DNA of 64,000 nucleotides, from positions 1,178,001 through 1,242,000 of the forward strand of contig AP019416.1 in NCBI GenBank assembly GCA_004295565.1, in the 5' to 3' direction. The position numbers and the translations under genes were made by a program. The notes below the pieces were generated by a model. That model had not been told where the DNA came from and ran no database searches. It worked only from the letters and a program-made list of their open reading frames with translations. Origin of the DNA: Vreelandella olivaria (GTDB taxonomy: Bacteria; Pseudomonadota; Gammaproteobacteria; Pseudomonadales; Halomonadaceae). Below are positions 50,148 through 60,503 of this stretch, in pieces (positions within the stretch are counted from its first letter, which is position 1; the number at the start of each line of letters is the position of its first letter).

Positions 50148-51082
50148 ATGCGCGACACCTTAACTGAAATCCTGCTCGGCTTGCGTCTTGAGGGCGTGGA
50201 GTATGGGCGCTGCCTACTGCGCGCCCCTTGGGCCGTCGCAACCTCTGCCCAGCCAGCAGCACATTTTCATTTTGTGGCTCAAGGCGGGTGCTGGTTGCGC
50301 ACCGAGACAACCGAGTGGACATACCTGAACGCTGGCGATGCGGTGCTCTTTCCGCGTGGAGCGTCCCACGTAATGGCCAGCTCGCAGGACGTGCCTGCAG
50401 TGGATAAGGCTACGTTGGCTCGTAGGCCAGTCTCTGAGAATATTTATCTGGTGAACAGTGAGTCCAAAGAGGGTGATATTGAGCCGGATGTGCTTTTCTG
50501 TGGTGCCATGCACTTCAATCTCGACCCGCTACATCCACTGATCGCGATGATGCCTGACATGATGCGCGCAAGCGATCTGGCGAAACGTGACCCCTCGGTA
50601 CCTGCCTTACTGGAGGCAATGGAGCGAGAGATTAGTCTGGATCGGATCGGTGCCTGCGGCATACTTGCCCGTTTGGCCGATGTGCTGGCCGCCAGTATTA
50701 TTCGCGCTTGGATTGAGTGCGCCTGCAGCGACGACTCAAGTGGTTGGATTGCAGCCGTGCGCTGCCCTCAACTAGGCAAGGTGCTGGCAGCTATCCATAC
50801 CCAACCGGAGCGCGATTGGTCAGTCGCCGAGTTAGCGGATGTTATGGGGCTTCGCGCTCAAGCTTTAACGATAAGTTCAGCCGGATGTTAGGTGTGTCTC
50901 CCGCCAAGTATGTGGCGCGGGTAAAGATGTTTCAGGCTCGACAGTGGATAGCGCGGGACAATATGCGCATTGCCGTGGCCGCGAACCGGCTTGGCTATGA
51001 CTCCGAAGCCTCATTCAGTCGTGCGTTCAAACGCATTATTGGACACCCACCGAGTGAGGCACGTGAAGCAGAGACCGCGTGA
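50148..51082 (+). CDS. AraC family regulator with cupin sensor (frameshift)
   Basis: About 312 aa. The N-terminal cupin_6 sensor (CLLRAPWAVATSAQPAAHFHFVAQGGCWLR, LNAGDAVLFPRGASHVM) is followed by two HTHs: WSVAELADVMG, then after a lost base near 50853, SRSSFNDKFSRMLGVSPAKYVARVKMFQA, and IAVAANRLGYDSEASFSRAFKRIIG. This is the type that controls neighbouring exporters. It is divergent from the MFS gene at 50035. Confidence 0.88.
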
Positions 51083-51272
51083 TGGTTAAATTTTGCTTCA
51101 ATACCCGGTGAGTTGCTGAACGGCTTCCCGATAAGATACTTGAGCAAGCACAGTCTGCGTTTACGCAAGGTATAAATATGGCCGCCGCACTAAGTGGCGT
51201 CACCGTTTTGGCGCTTGTATTGATTAAGACGGGCTTCCAAGTTTAAAAGGGATCAAGGTTATAAATTGCTGG

Positions 51273-51839
51273 CTAAGCATTAAAAAAAGCCGTGTGCTCC
51301 GCCAACACCGCTAAGCCAATCCCGATTAACACAACACCACCGATAAGCTCCGCCCAGTGGCCAACAAACTTACCGAGTTTATGGCCCAGCAGGGTGCCGA
51401 TAGAGGCCATTACCGTAGTAGCGAGGCCGATAGCAAGGCTGGTAGCGATAATACTGGCATCAATAAAGGCAAGGCTGGCGCCAACGGCCATGGCATCCAG
51501 GCTGGTGGCCGTTGCAGTGAGTACCAGTAGCCAGAGCGTTTGTTGACGATGCTCTATTTTGTCTTCTTTTTTGAGCCCGGCGTAAATCATATGCAGGCCT
51601 ATGGCGGAAAGCAGGGTAAAGGCCACCCAGTGATCCCAGGCTTGCACGTACTGCTGTGAGGCCTTTCCTGCTACCCAGCCAAGAACAGGTGTAATTGCCT
51701 CGATAATGCCGAATACCAGGCCAATGCCAATAGCGTGGCGGAACCGGGGCTTGGTTAGCTCTGCGCCTTTGCTGATAGAAGCGGCAAAGGCATCCGCCGA
51801 CATGGAAACGGCCAGGAATATTAAGGCAATCGGCGTCAT
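51273..51839 (-). CDS. mntP: Manganese efflux pump MntP
   Basis: Intact, 188 aa, six membrane segments. LIFLAVSMSADAFAASISKGAEL and SLDAMAVGASLAFIDASI contain the paired DAFA/DAMA acidic motifs that bind Mn2+, and GKFVGHWAELIGGVVLIGIGLAVLAEH is the family C-terminus. It exports Mn2+ across the inner membrane. I could not convincingly recognise a yybP-ykoY riboswitch in the leader. Monocistronic. Confidence 0.92.
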   Translation of the reverse strand: MTPIALIFLAVSMSADAFAASISKGAELTKPRFRHAIGIGLVFGIIEAITPVLGWVAGKASQQYVQAWDHWVAFTLLSAIGLHMIYAGLKKEDKIEHRQQTLWLLVLTATATSLDAMAVGASLAFIDASIIATSLAIGLATTVMASIGTLLGHKLGKFVGHWAELIGGVVLIGIGLAVLAEHTAFFNA

Positions 51840-52247
51840 GGAATATAAACTCGCTCGCTGGGAAAGTACCGAGAATATCCACTCGTCTACAGAGCGGTAA
51901 CGCTATGCTTGAGTGAAGCGGTCGGGTATTCAATAGCGATGAATCCTACCACGATTTATTAAACAAACAAGACATAGTCTTAAAAATAAAGTTTGTAATA
52001 GTGAACTAGTATAGCCTTGGCTAATAATGTCTGTATTAGCTTGTTTTCTTGGCTTTTAGTATGTTCTTAATAGTTTTTTTGAGAAGCTTTGTTGTTTTTT
52101 GGGTTTTATGGAGTGGCTGTTTTAAGTTCTGGGCTTATTAAAAGTTTTATATGGTTTTAACTTAAGAGCTTTACAGTTTGTACGCCGTAAGCTGGCGGGT
52201 AGGGAAATGAACAGGTGCCAATCGCGAAGACAGTGTACGTTCAAAGC
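51840..52247. other. AT-rich intergenic region
   Basis: From about 51950 to 52195 the sequence is visibly AT-rich and T-rich on the plus strand (runs such as TTTTTTTGAG, GTTGTTTTTTGGGTTTTATGG). No gene is supportable. It may be a site for nucleoid proteins or simply a decayed spacer; the mntP leader occupies the first 100 bp. Confidence 0.4.
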
Positions 52248-53206
52248 CTAGGCGGGCAGCGGCGTCGCTCGAGCGCCACGCAACTGGCTAACATCAGCCC
52301 GGGGCGGGGCGCCAAACATTCGGCTATATTCGCGGCTGAAGTGGGAGGGGCTTTCGTAACCCACCCGGTAGCTGGCGGTGGCCGCTTCCAGCCCCTCGGC
52401 CAGCATCAGTCGCCGGGCTTCGTGTAGGCGCAACTTTTCTGAAACTGGAGCGGCGACATGCGAGTGACTTCGCGGAAGCTGTGGTACAGCGTCGATTCAC
52501 TCATATTGGCAGTGGCTGCCAACTCGCGGATACGCAGAGGCTGGGTGAAGTTCTCCTTGAGGGTATAGATGACCCGCGCGATCCGGTTAGCCTGGGAATC
52601 CGTGGCAGCGAATCGGCGCATGCGTGGACCCAACCCTCCCATCAGCGCACGGTAGATCAGCTCTCGCCGGGCCAGCGGCGAAAGCACCTTTATATCTTCC
52701 GGGGAGTCCAGCAGGCTTAGCAGTCGGTAAAGTGCTTCCTGCATACGTACATCCATGGGCGCCGAGCTAAGACCACAGTCTATCTCAGAGCAGATGGCTT
52801 CATTACCCTCAGGCGGTGCCTTATCGCCCAGCTCCAGTATCAGCCCGGCCACCTCTTGGGGATCCACCGAGACTTTGACCGCCAGGTAGGGCTGCTCAGG
52901 GGTCGCGTGGTCAATCCTGCCCAGCACCGGTAGGTGAATGGCGCTTGCCATATAACTCGGCCCACTGTAGACGATCTCCTTGTCGCCCAACTGCACGGTC
53001 TTGCTACCTTGAATGACAAAGCAGATACACGGTTCATAGACTGCTGAGCAGTAGCTAGTGGCAGAATCTGCACGCACCAGTTGCACCTCGGCAATCGCCG
53101 TATCCTGAAGCTCCTCAAGCGGGCTCCAGCGACGGGCAACGCTGATCAACTGTTGCGACAGGTTGTCGCTGAGCTGGACAATCTGCTCAGGCAAGATAGT
53201 GGTCAA
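52248..53206 (-). CDS. AraC-N (cupin) family regulator (frameshift)
   Basis: About 320 aa. AVYEPCICFVIQGSKTVQLGDKEIVYSGPSYMASAIHLPV is the N-terminal sensor (AraC_N). The HTHs are IRELAATANMSESTLYHSFREVTRMSPLQFQK and ASYRVGYESPSHFSREYSRMFGAPPRAD. A base is lost near 52435. Divergent from the RND efflux operon at 53658; the spacer holds four repeats that look like its binding sites. Confidence 0.9.
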
Positions 53207-53277
53207 TGGCTCTCCTCCCTAGTCGTTCGCAGTATATGCCTTCGCTGGGTAAATCGGAGGCTTTTTCAATTGATTTT

Positions 53278-53312
53278 GCAGAATCAGGCAAGCACCGCGC
53301 AGAAACCGGCAA
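53278..53312. promoter_or_regulatory. Tandem AraC-type operator, pair 1
   Basis: GCAGAATCAGGCAA (53278) and GCAGAAACCGGCAA (53299) are near-identical direct repeats exactly 21 bp apart, two helical turns. The pair lies 72 bp upstream of the AraC start, so it may control autoregulation. Confidence 0.6.
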
Positions 53313-53408
53313 CCCGTGCCAGGTGTCACCAAACGGTCATGATGCTTGAACATCGAAACAGCGTGACGATTCAAAGACCCTACCAAGTGAAGCCTTTCAC
53401 ACCTCACG

Positions 53409-53443
53409 ACAGAATTAGGCAATCTTCTCGCAGGAACCCGATA
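53409..53443. promoter_or_regulatory. Tandem AraC-type operator, pair 2
   Basis: ACAGAATTAGGCAA (53409) and GCAGGAACCCGATA (53430) match pair 1 and are again 21 bp apart. They lie about 215 bp upstream of the RND adaptor gene. The first unit differs from pair-1 units at two positions, the second is weaker. Confidence 0.55.
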
Positions 53444-53657
53444 CCCTCTTCGCCCCGCACACCCTATGGTAAGCATTCTCTGGTAGGTGTTTCACATTCA
53501 GCTCGACCCTGCCAGTCCGCCAGCCCTCCTTACTATAACAACACCACTGTCGATTCTGGCGCTACTCAAGCGACTAGATAAAAGCTGACCGCTCACGCGG
53601 TACGAAATAGATCACCAACGCTGCTATCGGTCTCCGGTAGCCATTGAGCAAGTCATC

Positions 53658-54841
53658 ATGGGAAGTTTGAATCAAAGAGCTCGCACAACAAGTGGCCGGG
53701 GGATCCTCCCGTTTTTGCTGTTAATGGCTTTACTGGCGGGATGTGAAGCCAAGAGCGAGGAGGCAGCGACTGCGCCACCACCGCCGCCAGACGTCGACGT
53801 GGTGAATATCGTTGCTCAACCGGTCGTGTTGAGTGAGTCGTTCACCGGGCGGGTAGAAGCGGCTGAAACGGTTGAGCTAAGGCCCAGAGTCAGCGGCTAT
53901 ATCGAGGAAGTGGCGTTCGAGGAGGGCGAGCTGGTGGAGCAGGGAGATCTGCTGTTCCAGATTGATCCTCGGCCCTATCAGGCGCGTGTCGGCGCCGCCC
54001 AGGCTGAGCTTGCCCAAGCCAGGAGCCAACTGGCCCAGGCTGGAAGCGAAGCCGAGCGTGCCCGTGTGTTACTGGGGCGCCAGGCTATTTCCCAGGAGGT
54101 GCATGATCAGCGTCAATCAGCCCTGAGTAACGCTCGTGCCATGGTCGATGCCGCCGAGGCAGCGTTACAGACCGCCGAGCTTGATCTTGAATACACCCGC
54201 GTTACAGCACCGGTCAGTGGCCGTGCCGGTCGGGCGATGGTCACTCGCGGTAACCTGGCCAACGCCGATCAGAGCCTGTTGACCACGCTGGTCACCATCG
54301 ATCCGATCCACGTCTACTTCGAGGCGGACGAGCAGGCCGCGTTTGCCAGCCATGCACTACTGAGTGGAGAGGGGCCGAACAGCCTGAAGATCGAACTGGG
54401 TGGCGACGCCACGCGGCAGTTCACTGGCACCCTGGACTTTATCGACAACCGTTTGAACCCTAACACCGGCACTCTGCAATTCCGGGCGCTGTTGGCCAAT
54501 CCCGATGGCCGCATTCGTCCTGGGGAGTTTGCGCGGGTCGAAATGCCGGTCGCGCGGTTGGAGCAAGCATTGCTGGTGGATGGCAAGGCGGTGCTGACCG
54601 ACCAGGATCGCCGCTACGTCTACGTGGTGGATGAGAACAATCTGGCCCAGCGGCGCCCGGTCGCCACAGGGCGGCAGGTGGATGAACGCACGGTTATCAG
54701 CGAAGGGCTCACCGCTGGCGATCGGGTAATCGTCAACGGGGTGCAAAAGTCTTTATGCCGGGCATGGAAGTGAGCCCTCAAACGGTGTCCGCCGCCCCGG
54801 CGGCTGACGCTCAACCCGCCATTGCTGCCAGGGAGGACTAA
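53658..54841 (+). CDS. RND efflux periplasmic adaptor (AcrA/MexA type; frameshift)
   Basis: About 394 aa. A lipobox (LLMALLAGCEA) anchors it to the inner membrane. VVLSESFTGRVEAAETVELRPRVSGYIEEVAFEEGELVEQGDLLFQIDPRPYQA is the AcrA signature; a coiled coil (about residues 105-165) and lipoyl half DLEYTRVTAPVSGRAGRAMVTRG follow. A T is missing near 54751. It is followed 6 bp later by the pump gene. No outer-membrane channel gene is in the operon. Confidence 0.93.
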
Positions 54842-54847
54842 ACCGCC

Positions 54848-57800
54848 ATGAATTTCTCGCGTTTCTTCGTGGACCGACCGATATTTGCGGCGGTGCTGTC
54901 GATCATTATTCTGGCGGTGGGGCTGATCTCGATTCCCAACCTGCCGATCAGCGAGTACCCGGATGTCGTGCCGCCCTCCGTGGTGGTGCGCACGGTTTAC
55001 CCCGGCGCCAACCCGAAGGAGATCGCCGAAACGGTCGCCACGCCCCTGGAAGAGGCCATCAATGGCGTTGAGGACATGATGTACCTCAAGTCCGTGGCGG
55101 GCTCCGATGGTGTGCTGCAGATGACCGTTACCTTCCGCCCGGGTACCGATGCCGAGCAGGCCGCCGTCCGGGTGCAAAACAGAGTTAGTCAGGCCGAGGC
55201 AAGGCTGCCGGAAGCCGTGCGCCGTCAAGGCGTCACCACCCAGAAGCAGTCACCCACGTTTCTGATGGTCGTTCACCTGACCTCGCCCAGCGGCGAATAC
55301 GACACCCTCTACCTGCGTAACTATGTGCGACTGAATGTCCGCGACCGCCTGGCCCGGCTCGAAGGGATCGGGGATGCACAGATATTCGGCGGGGAGACTA
55401 TGCCATGCGCGCGTGGCTCGATCCCGAACGAATAGCCGCCCGCGGCCTGACAGCCAGTGACGTGGTTGGCGCCATGAGAGAGCAGAACGTGCAGGTCTCC
55501 GCCGGGCAGTTGGGAGCCGAACCCATTGAAGAGAGTGACTTCCTCACCCTGATCAACGCCCGAGGGCGGCTGGAAACGGTGGAGGAGTTTGGCGACATCG
55601 TGCTGAAGCGCGGTGAGGGCGGCGAGATCCTCAGGCTTGCGGATGTGGCCCGGCTGGAAATGGGCGCCGGAGACTATACGCTGCGCTCGCAGTTGGACGG
55701 CAACAACGCCGTGGGGTAGGGATATTCCAGGCACCGGGGGCCAATGCGCTGGAGATTCGCGAGCAGGTCATCGCCACCATGGACGAGCTGTCCGAACAGT
55801 TTCCGGACGGCGTGGAGTATGAAGCGGTCTACGACACCACCATCTTCGTCAATGATTCGATAAAGTCGGTGATTGCCACCCTGCTGGAAGCCGTGATGCT
55901 GGTGGTGCTGGTCGTCACGCTGTTCCTGCAGACCTGGCGTGCCTCCATTATCCCTCTGCTGGCGGTGCCGGTATCGGTGATCGGCACGTTCGCGGCGCTC
56001 TACCTGCTGGGTTACTCCATTAACACGCTGACCCTGTTTGGCCTGGTGTTGGCCATCGGTATCGTGGTGGACGACGCCATCGTGGTGGTGGAAAACGTGG
56101 AGCGGAATATCGAGGAGGGTCTAAAGCCTCAGGCCGCCGCTCATCAGGCCATGCGGGAAGTCTCCGGGCCTATCATCGCGGTGGGGCTGGTGCTGTGTGC
56201 GGTGTTTATTCCTATGGCCTTCCTGTCGGGGGTGACCGGTCAATTCTATAGCCAGTTTGCGGTGACGATAGCCATCTCCACGGTGATCTCCACCATCAAC
56301 TCGCTGACCCTGTCACCCGCGCTGGCCGCGATGCTGCTCAAGCCCCATGACGCGCCCAAGGATCGACTCACCCGGGTGATTGATGCGCTGTTCGGCTGGA
56401 TTTTCCGTCCCTTCAACCGCTTCTTTAACGCCAGCTCCAACAAGTACCAGGGCGGCGTGGCTCGCTCCCTGAAGCATCGTGGCGCGGTCTTTGTGGTCTA
56501 CGCGCTGTTGTTGCTGGGCACTGGAGTGATGTTCAAGGCGGTGCCGCCTGGGTTTATCCCGGTGCAGGACAAGCTGTACCTGATTGCTGGCGTCATCCTG
56601 CCGGAAGGGGCGTCCCTGGAGCGAACCGACCAGATGCTTCAGGACGTCGTAGATATCGCCATGGAGACCGAGGGCGTGGAGCACGCCATCGCCTTTCCCC
56701 GGCCTGAACGCGCTGCAGTTCACCAACACCTCCAACACCGGGGTAGCCTTTCTAACCCTCAGCGCCTTTGGTGAGCGCAGCCTCAGTGCTGCGGAGATAA
56801 ACGCCCGCATCAACCAGGGCATTGGTGGCTTGAAAGAAGGCTTTGCGTTTTCCTTTATGCCGCCGCCAATTCTGGGCCTGGGCAACGGGTCAGGCTTCCA
56901 GCTGTTTATCGAGGATCGCGGTAACCTTGGCTATGGGGCATTGCAGCAGGCGGTGAACCAGCTCCAGGGCGCGATTGCGCAAACGCCGGGGATGGGATTC
57001 CCGATCAGCAGCTATCAATCCAACGTCCCGCAGCTGGATGCCGAAGTGGATCGTCTGAGAGCCAAGGCCCAGGGTGTGCCTCTGACGGAGTTATTCGACA
57101 CCCTGCAGACCTATCTGGGTTCGACCTATGTGAACGACTTCAACCGCTTTGGCCGCACCTGGCAGGTGATCGCCCAGGCGGACGCTCCTTATCGGGCCAG
57201 CGTGGAAGACATCGCCCGGCTGCGCACCCGTAACGACCAGGGCGAAATGGTGCCCATCGGCACGATGGTGGATATCCGTCAAACCTTCGGCCCCGACCCG
57301 GTATTGCGCTACAACGGCTACCCGGCGGCGGATCTGGCCGGTGAGTTCGACCCCGCGTGCTCTCTTCCGCCCAGGCGATGGATGCCATCAACGCCCTTGC
57401 TGAAGAGGTGCTGCCGCCGGGCATGGCGCTTGAGTGGACGGATCTGAGCTACCAGCAGTCCACCCAGGGTAACGCGGCGCTGGTGGTCTTCCCGCTGTCG
57501 ATCCTGCTGGTATTCCTGGTGCTGGCGGCGCTTTACGAGAGCTGGACGCTACCGCTGGCGGTGATTCTGATCGTACCCATGTCGATGCTCGCAGCGCTGA
57601 TTGGCGTCTGGTTTGGCGGGGGCGATAACAACATCTTCGTGCAGGTGGGGCTGGTGGTGCTAATTGGCCTGGCGTGTAAGAACGCCATCCTGATCGTGGA
57701 GTTCGCCCGGGAGCTGGAGCTGCAGGGCAAGGGCGTGGTGGAAGCGGCCCTGGAAGCCTGTCGGTTGCGGCTGCGGCCGATCATCATGACCTCGATCGCC

Positions 57801-58049
57801 TTCACGGCGGCGGTGTTACCTTCGGTAGTGGCCACTGGCGCAGGCGCCGAGGTACGTGCGGCGCTGGGTACGGCGGTGTTTGCCGGCATGATTGGGGTGA
57901 CGGTGTTCGGCCTGTTCCTGACCCCGGTATTCTATGTGGCGCTGCGCAAGCTCTCCGGTTCTCGGCCGCTTGTTAGCCATCACAGCGCTAATTTGGAGAC
58001 CGATAAGAGCGCCGGTCAGGGTGACTTACCTGAAGTTAGTCGTTATTAA
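54848..58049 (+). CDS. RND multidrug efflux pump (AcrB/MexB type; multiple frameshifts)
   Basis: About 1068 aa corrected. MNFSRFFVDRPIFAAVLSIIILAVGLISIPNLPISEYPDVVPPSVVV is the family start; LFGLVLAIGIVVDDAIVVVENVER has the paired Asp residues of the proton relay in helix 4. A helix-10 Lys appears in LIGLACKNAILIVEFA. Frameshifts lie near 55402, 55718, 56700, 57355 (four to five in all). It pumps drugs, solvents or bile-like compounds from the periplasm/inner membrane with the adjacent adaptor. Confidence 0.93.
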
Positions 58050-58074
58050 TCAAAATTAGCCTTGTTGTATAAAG

Positions 58075-58123
58075 CCCACTGCACCACTTTTGCTAATCAA
58101 GCATCAGCTGGGCAGTGGGTTTT
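58075..58123 (+). terminator. Terminator of the RND operon
   Basis: CCCACTGC (58075) and GCAGTGGG (58112) form an 8-bp stem around a long loop, followed by TTTT. It lies 26 bp after the pump stop. Confidence 0.65.
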
Positions 58124-58390
58124 GCCTTCCGTTTAGACATCTGCTTGTTTATGGCTGTCGTAAACCGCAAGTTCTAGTGCCAAATCTTATCCATGTGTTA
58201 ATGCACTTGTTTATTCTAATAATTCATTTTGGTGCGTTTGATTGATCACACGCTTTATTGTAGTGCGCTTTAATGGCCTTAAGGGGGGCTGAAAACAGCG
58301 TTGTGTGGCGTGAAAATTTATTTCACTTAACCCTTGGTGATATGCTATTTTTAGAAAAAATACTCAAAATAATCTCTGTGGGGAAATAAA

Positions 58391-58857
58391 TTGCTTATTG
58401 ACCGATTTGATTTAAAAATTCTTGAACAGCTTCAGCGCGATGATACTCTTTCTATAGCGCAGCTTGCAGAGGGGATTGGTCTCTCTGTTACGCCATGCTG
58501 GCGGCGAATACAAAGACTGGAAAAAGACGGCGTCATTGAAAAAGAATTGCCGTACTGAACCCTGAAAAGCTGGATCTTAGTCTCACCGTGTTTGTGATGG
58601 TTAAAACGGATAAACATAACCAAGCGTGGCTTAACGCATTTCAGGAAACCGTTAAGGACTTTCCTGAAATCGTAGAAGTCAATCGTTTGGCAGGTGAGTA
58701 CGACTACTTACTCAAGGTCATTACGCGCAATAACCAGTCTTATGACGCCTTTTATAAAAGGCTTATTGCGAGAATAGAGCTTAGTAATGTCACATCGTGC
58801 TTCTCAATGGAACAAGTCAAGAAAACCAACGAGCTCCCCCTCGGTGATCTCTCATGA
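58391..58857 (+). CDS. Lrp/AsnC family regulator (frameshift)
   Basis: About 155 aa, TTG start. DRFDLKILEQLQRDDTLSIAQLAEGIGLSVTPCWRRIQRLEKDGVI is the HTH; an A is lost near 58543. The C-terminal RAM/AsnC ligand domain starts SLTVFVMVKTDKHNQAWLNAF and includes VNRLAGEYDYLLKVI. Its stop precedes the class V PLP enzyme gene by 4 bp, so it is the probable first gene and regulator of the operon that follows. Confidence 0.9.
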
Positions 58858-58861
58858 ATGG

Positions 58862-60503
58862 ATGGAGCGCCTGCAGAGCGGGGTGATTGGAGAGGGCAGT
58901 CGATTCCTGGGCCATTCGGCACCTGCCCCTTGCTTTATGCCGACTACACCGCTTCAGGAAGGGCGCTTGATATCGTGGAGCGTGCGATTCAGGAAGATGT
59001 GCTGCCTCTTTACGCCAACACCCATACCGAAACCTCTTACACCGGCAAGATGACCACGCGGCTGCGGGAAGGCGCCCGCCAGGCAGTCGCGGAATCGGTC
59101 GGTGCCAATGACGACTATGCGGTTATTTTTGCTGGCGCCGGGGCGACGGCGGCGATAGATCGCTGCTGCCGGATTCTTGAACTGACGCCAGGGCAGAGTG
59201 CTTCGCAAGCAGCCAAGCCTGTGGTGTTTGTTGGTCCCTACGAGCATCACTCCAATGATCTGATGTGGCGAGAGTGTGATGTGGACGTGGTACGCATTCC
59301 GCTAGGCAGCCATGGTCTCCCTGATCTCATGGTGCTTGAACAGAAGTTGCAGGCCTATGCACAACGGGATATCAAAGTGGTAGCGTTTTCGGCCGCCTCC
59401 AACGTAACGGGCATTTTGACGCCGGTGCAACAAGTGGCAATGCTAGCGCATCAATACGGCGGCCTGGCTATCTTCGACTATGCGGCGAGTGGGCCCTATG
59501 TGAAGATCAATATGGCTGGCAGCGGTGACGATGATCACCTGGATGCCATTTTTCTGTCTCCCCATAAGTTTGTCGGCGGGCCGGGCAGTTCCGGCGTATT
59601 GGTGATTCGCAAAGCCCTGTGCCGCAATGCCAAGCCATCCATCGCCGGGGGCGGCACAGTCTCCTACGTGACGGCGGATATCACCGTTATGTGCGCGATG
59701 TTGAGCGCCGGGAGGCGGGTACGCCCAATATCCTGGGTGATATTCGCGCCGGGCTGGCGTTTCGTATTAAGGAAAGCGTTGGGGTCGAGGCGATTGAGTC
59801 GCGCGAGAAAGCGCTAGTGGCGATGGCCGTGGCACGCTGGCAAACAGTCGCTAACGTGCGCCTGCTGGGGGCTCTTGATGTGCCCAGGCTGGCGATTTTC
59901 TCTTTCAATATTACTGCCGGTGGCAAGGCCATTCACCACAACCTCGTGGTTGCCATGTTGAATGACCTGTTTGGTATTCAGGCAAGAGGGGGTGTTCCTG
60001 TGCCGGGCCTTACGGTCACGAACTGCTCGCCATTGATAGCGAGACCGCGACAGAGCATGAATTTTTAGTCCAAAAGGTAAAAGCATATATCGCCCAGGTT
60101 GGGTAAGACTCGGATTTAACTTCTTTTTAGTAATGAGACGGCTAACTATGTAATATCTGCTGTTGAGTTTATTGCCCGTTATGCACCGGTATTGATGAAA
60201 CTATATTCAGTCGATGAAGCCACCGGTGTCTGGGTAGCTCAGTACCAGAAATGGCCTACTCAGCCCGAGGCGCCAGTGACACCACAACTGTTGGATACGC
60301 TTTTGCATCAGGACGCTTTAACAGGACCCACCGAGACGCAGGAATCCGTGGATTGTTTTGCCCGAGCGCTTGCGTTGGTTGAGCAGGCGAAAGTCCTTCC
60401 TTTGCCCGCCAGCCGTCACGATGACGACGTACCCATTCGCTGGTTCTGGTGGCCCCATGAAGCAGACCAGGCCATAAAGACACAAGCCGAGATGATGCCA
60501 TGA
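58862..60503 (+). CDS. Class V aminotransferase / cysteine-desulfurase-like PLP enzyme (multiple frameshifts)
   Basis: About 548 aa after correction. MERLQSGVIGEGSRFLGPFG, LYADYTASGRALDIVERAI, PLYANTHTETSYTGKMTT, GAGATAAIDRC, VVFVGPYEHHSNDLMWREC, AIFDYAASGPYVKIN and FLSPHKFVGGPGSSGVL (PLP Lys) are typical of the NifS/IscS-like aminotransferase V fold. Frameshifts lie near 58912, 59690, 59990, 60098 and 60135; the last two would otherwise end it early. The last 110 residues (LLDTLLHQDALTGP) are an extra C-terminal part. ATGA overlap with the flavoprotein gene. Confidence 0.85.

Noticed and set aside
51840-51960. Possible yybP-ykoY (Mn2+) riboswitch before mntP
   Set aside because: I looked for the conserved GGGGAGUAGC and downstream elements on the minus strand and could not match them; only a covariance search could decide.
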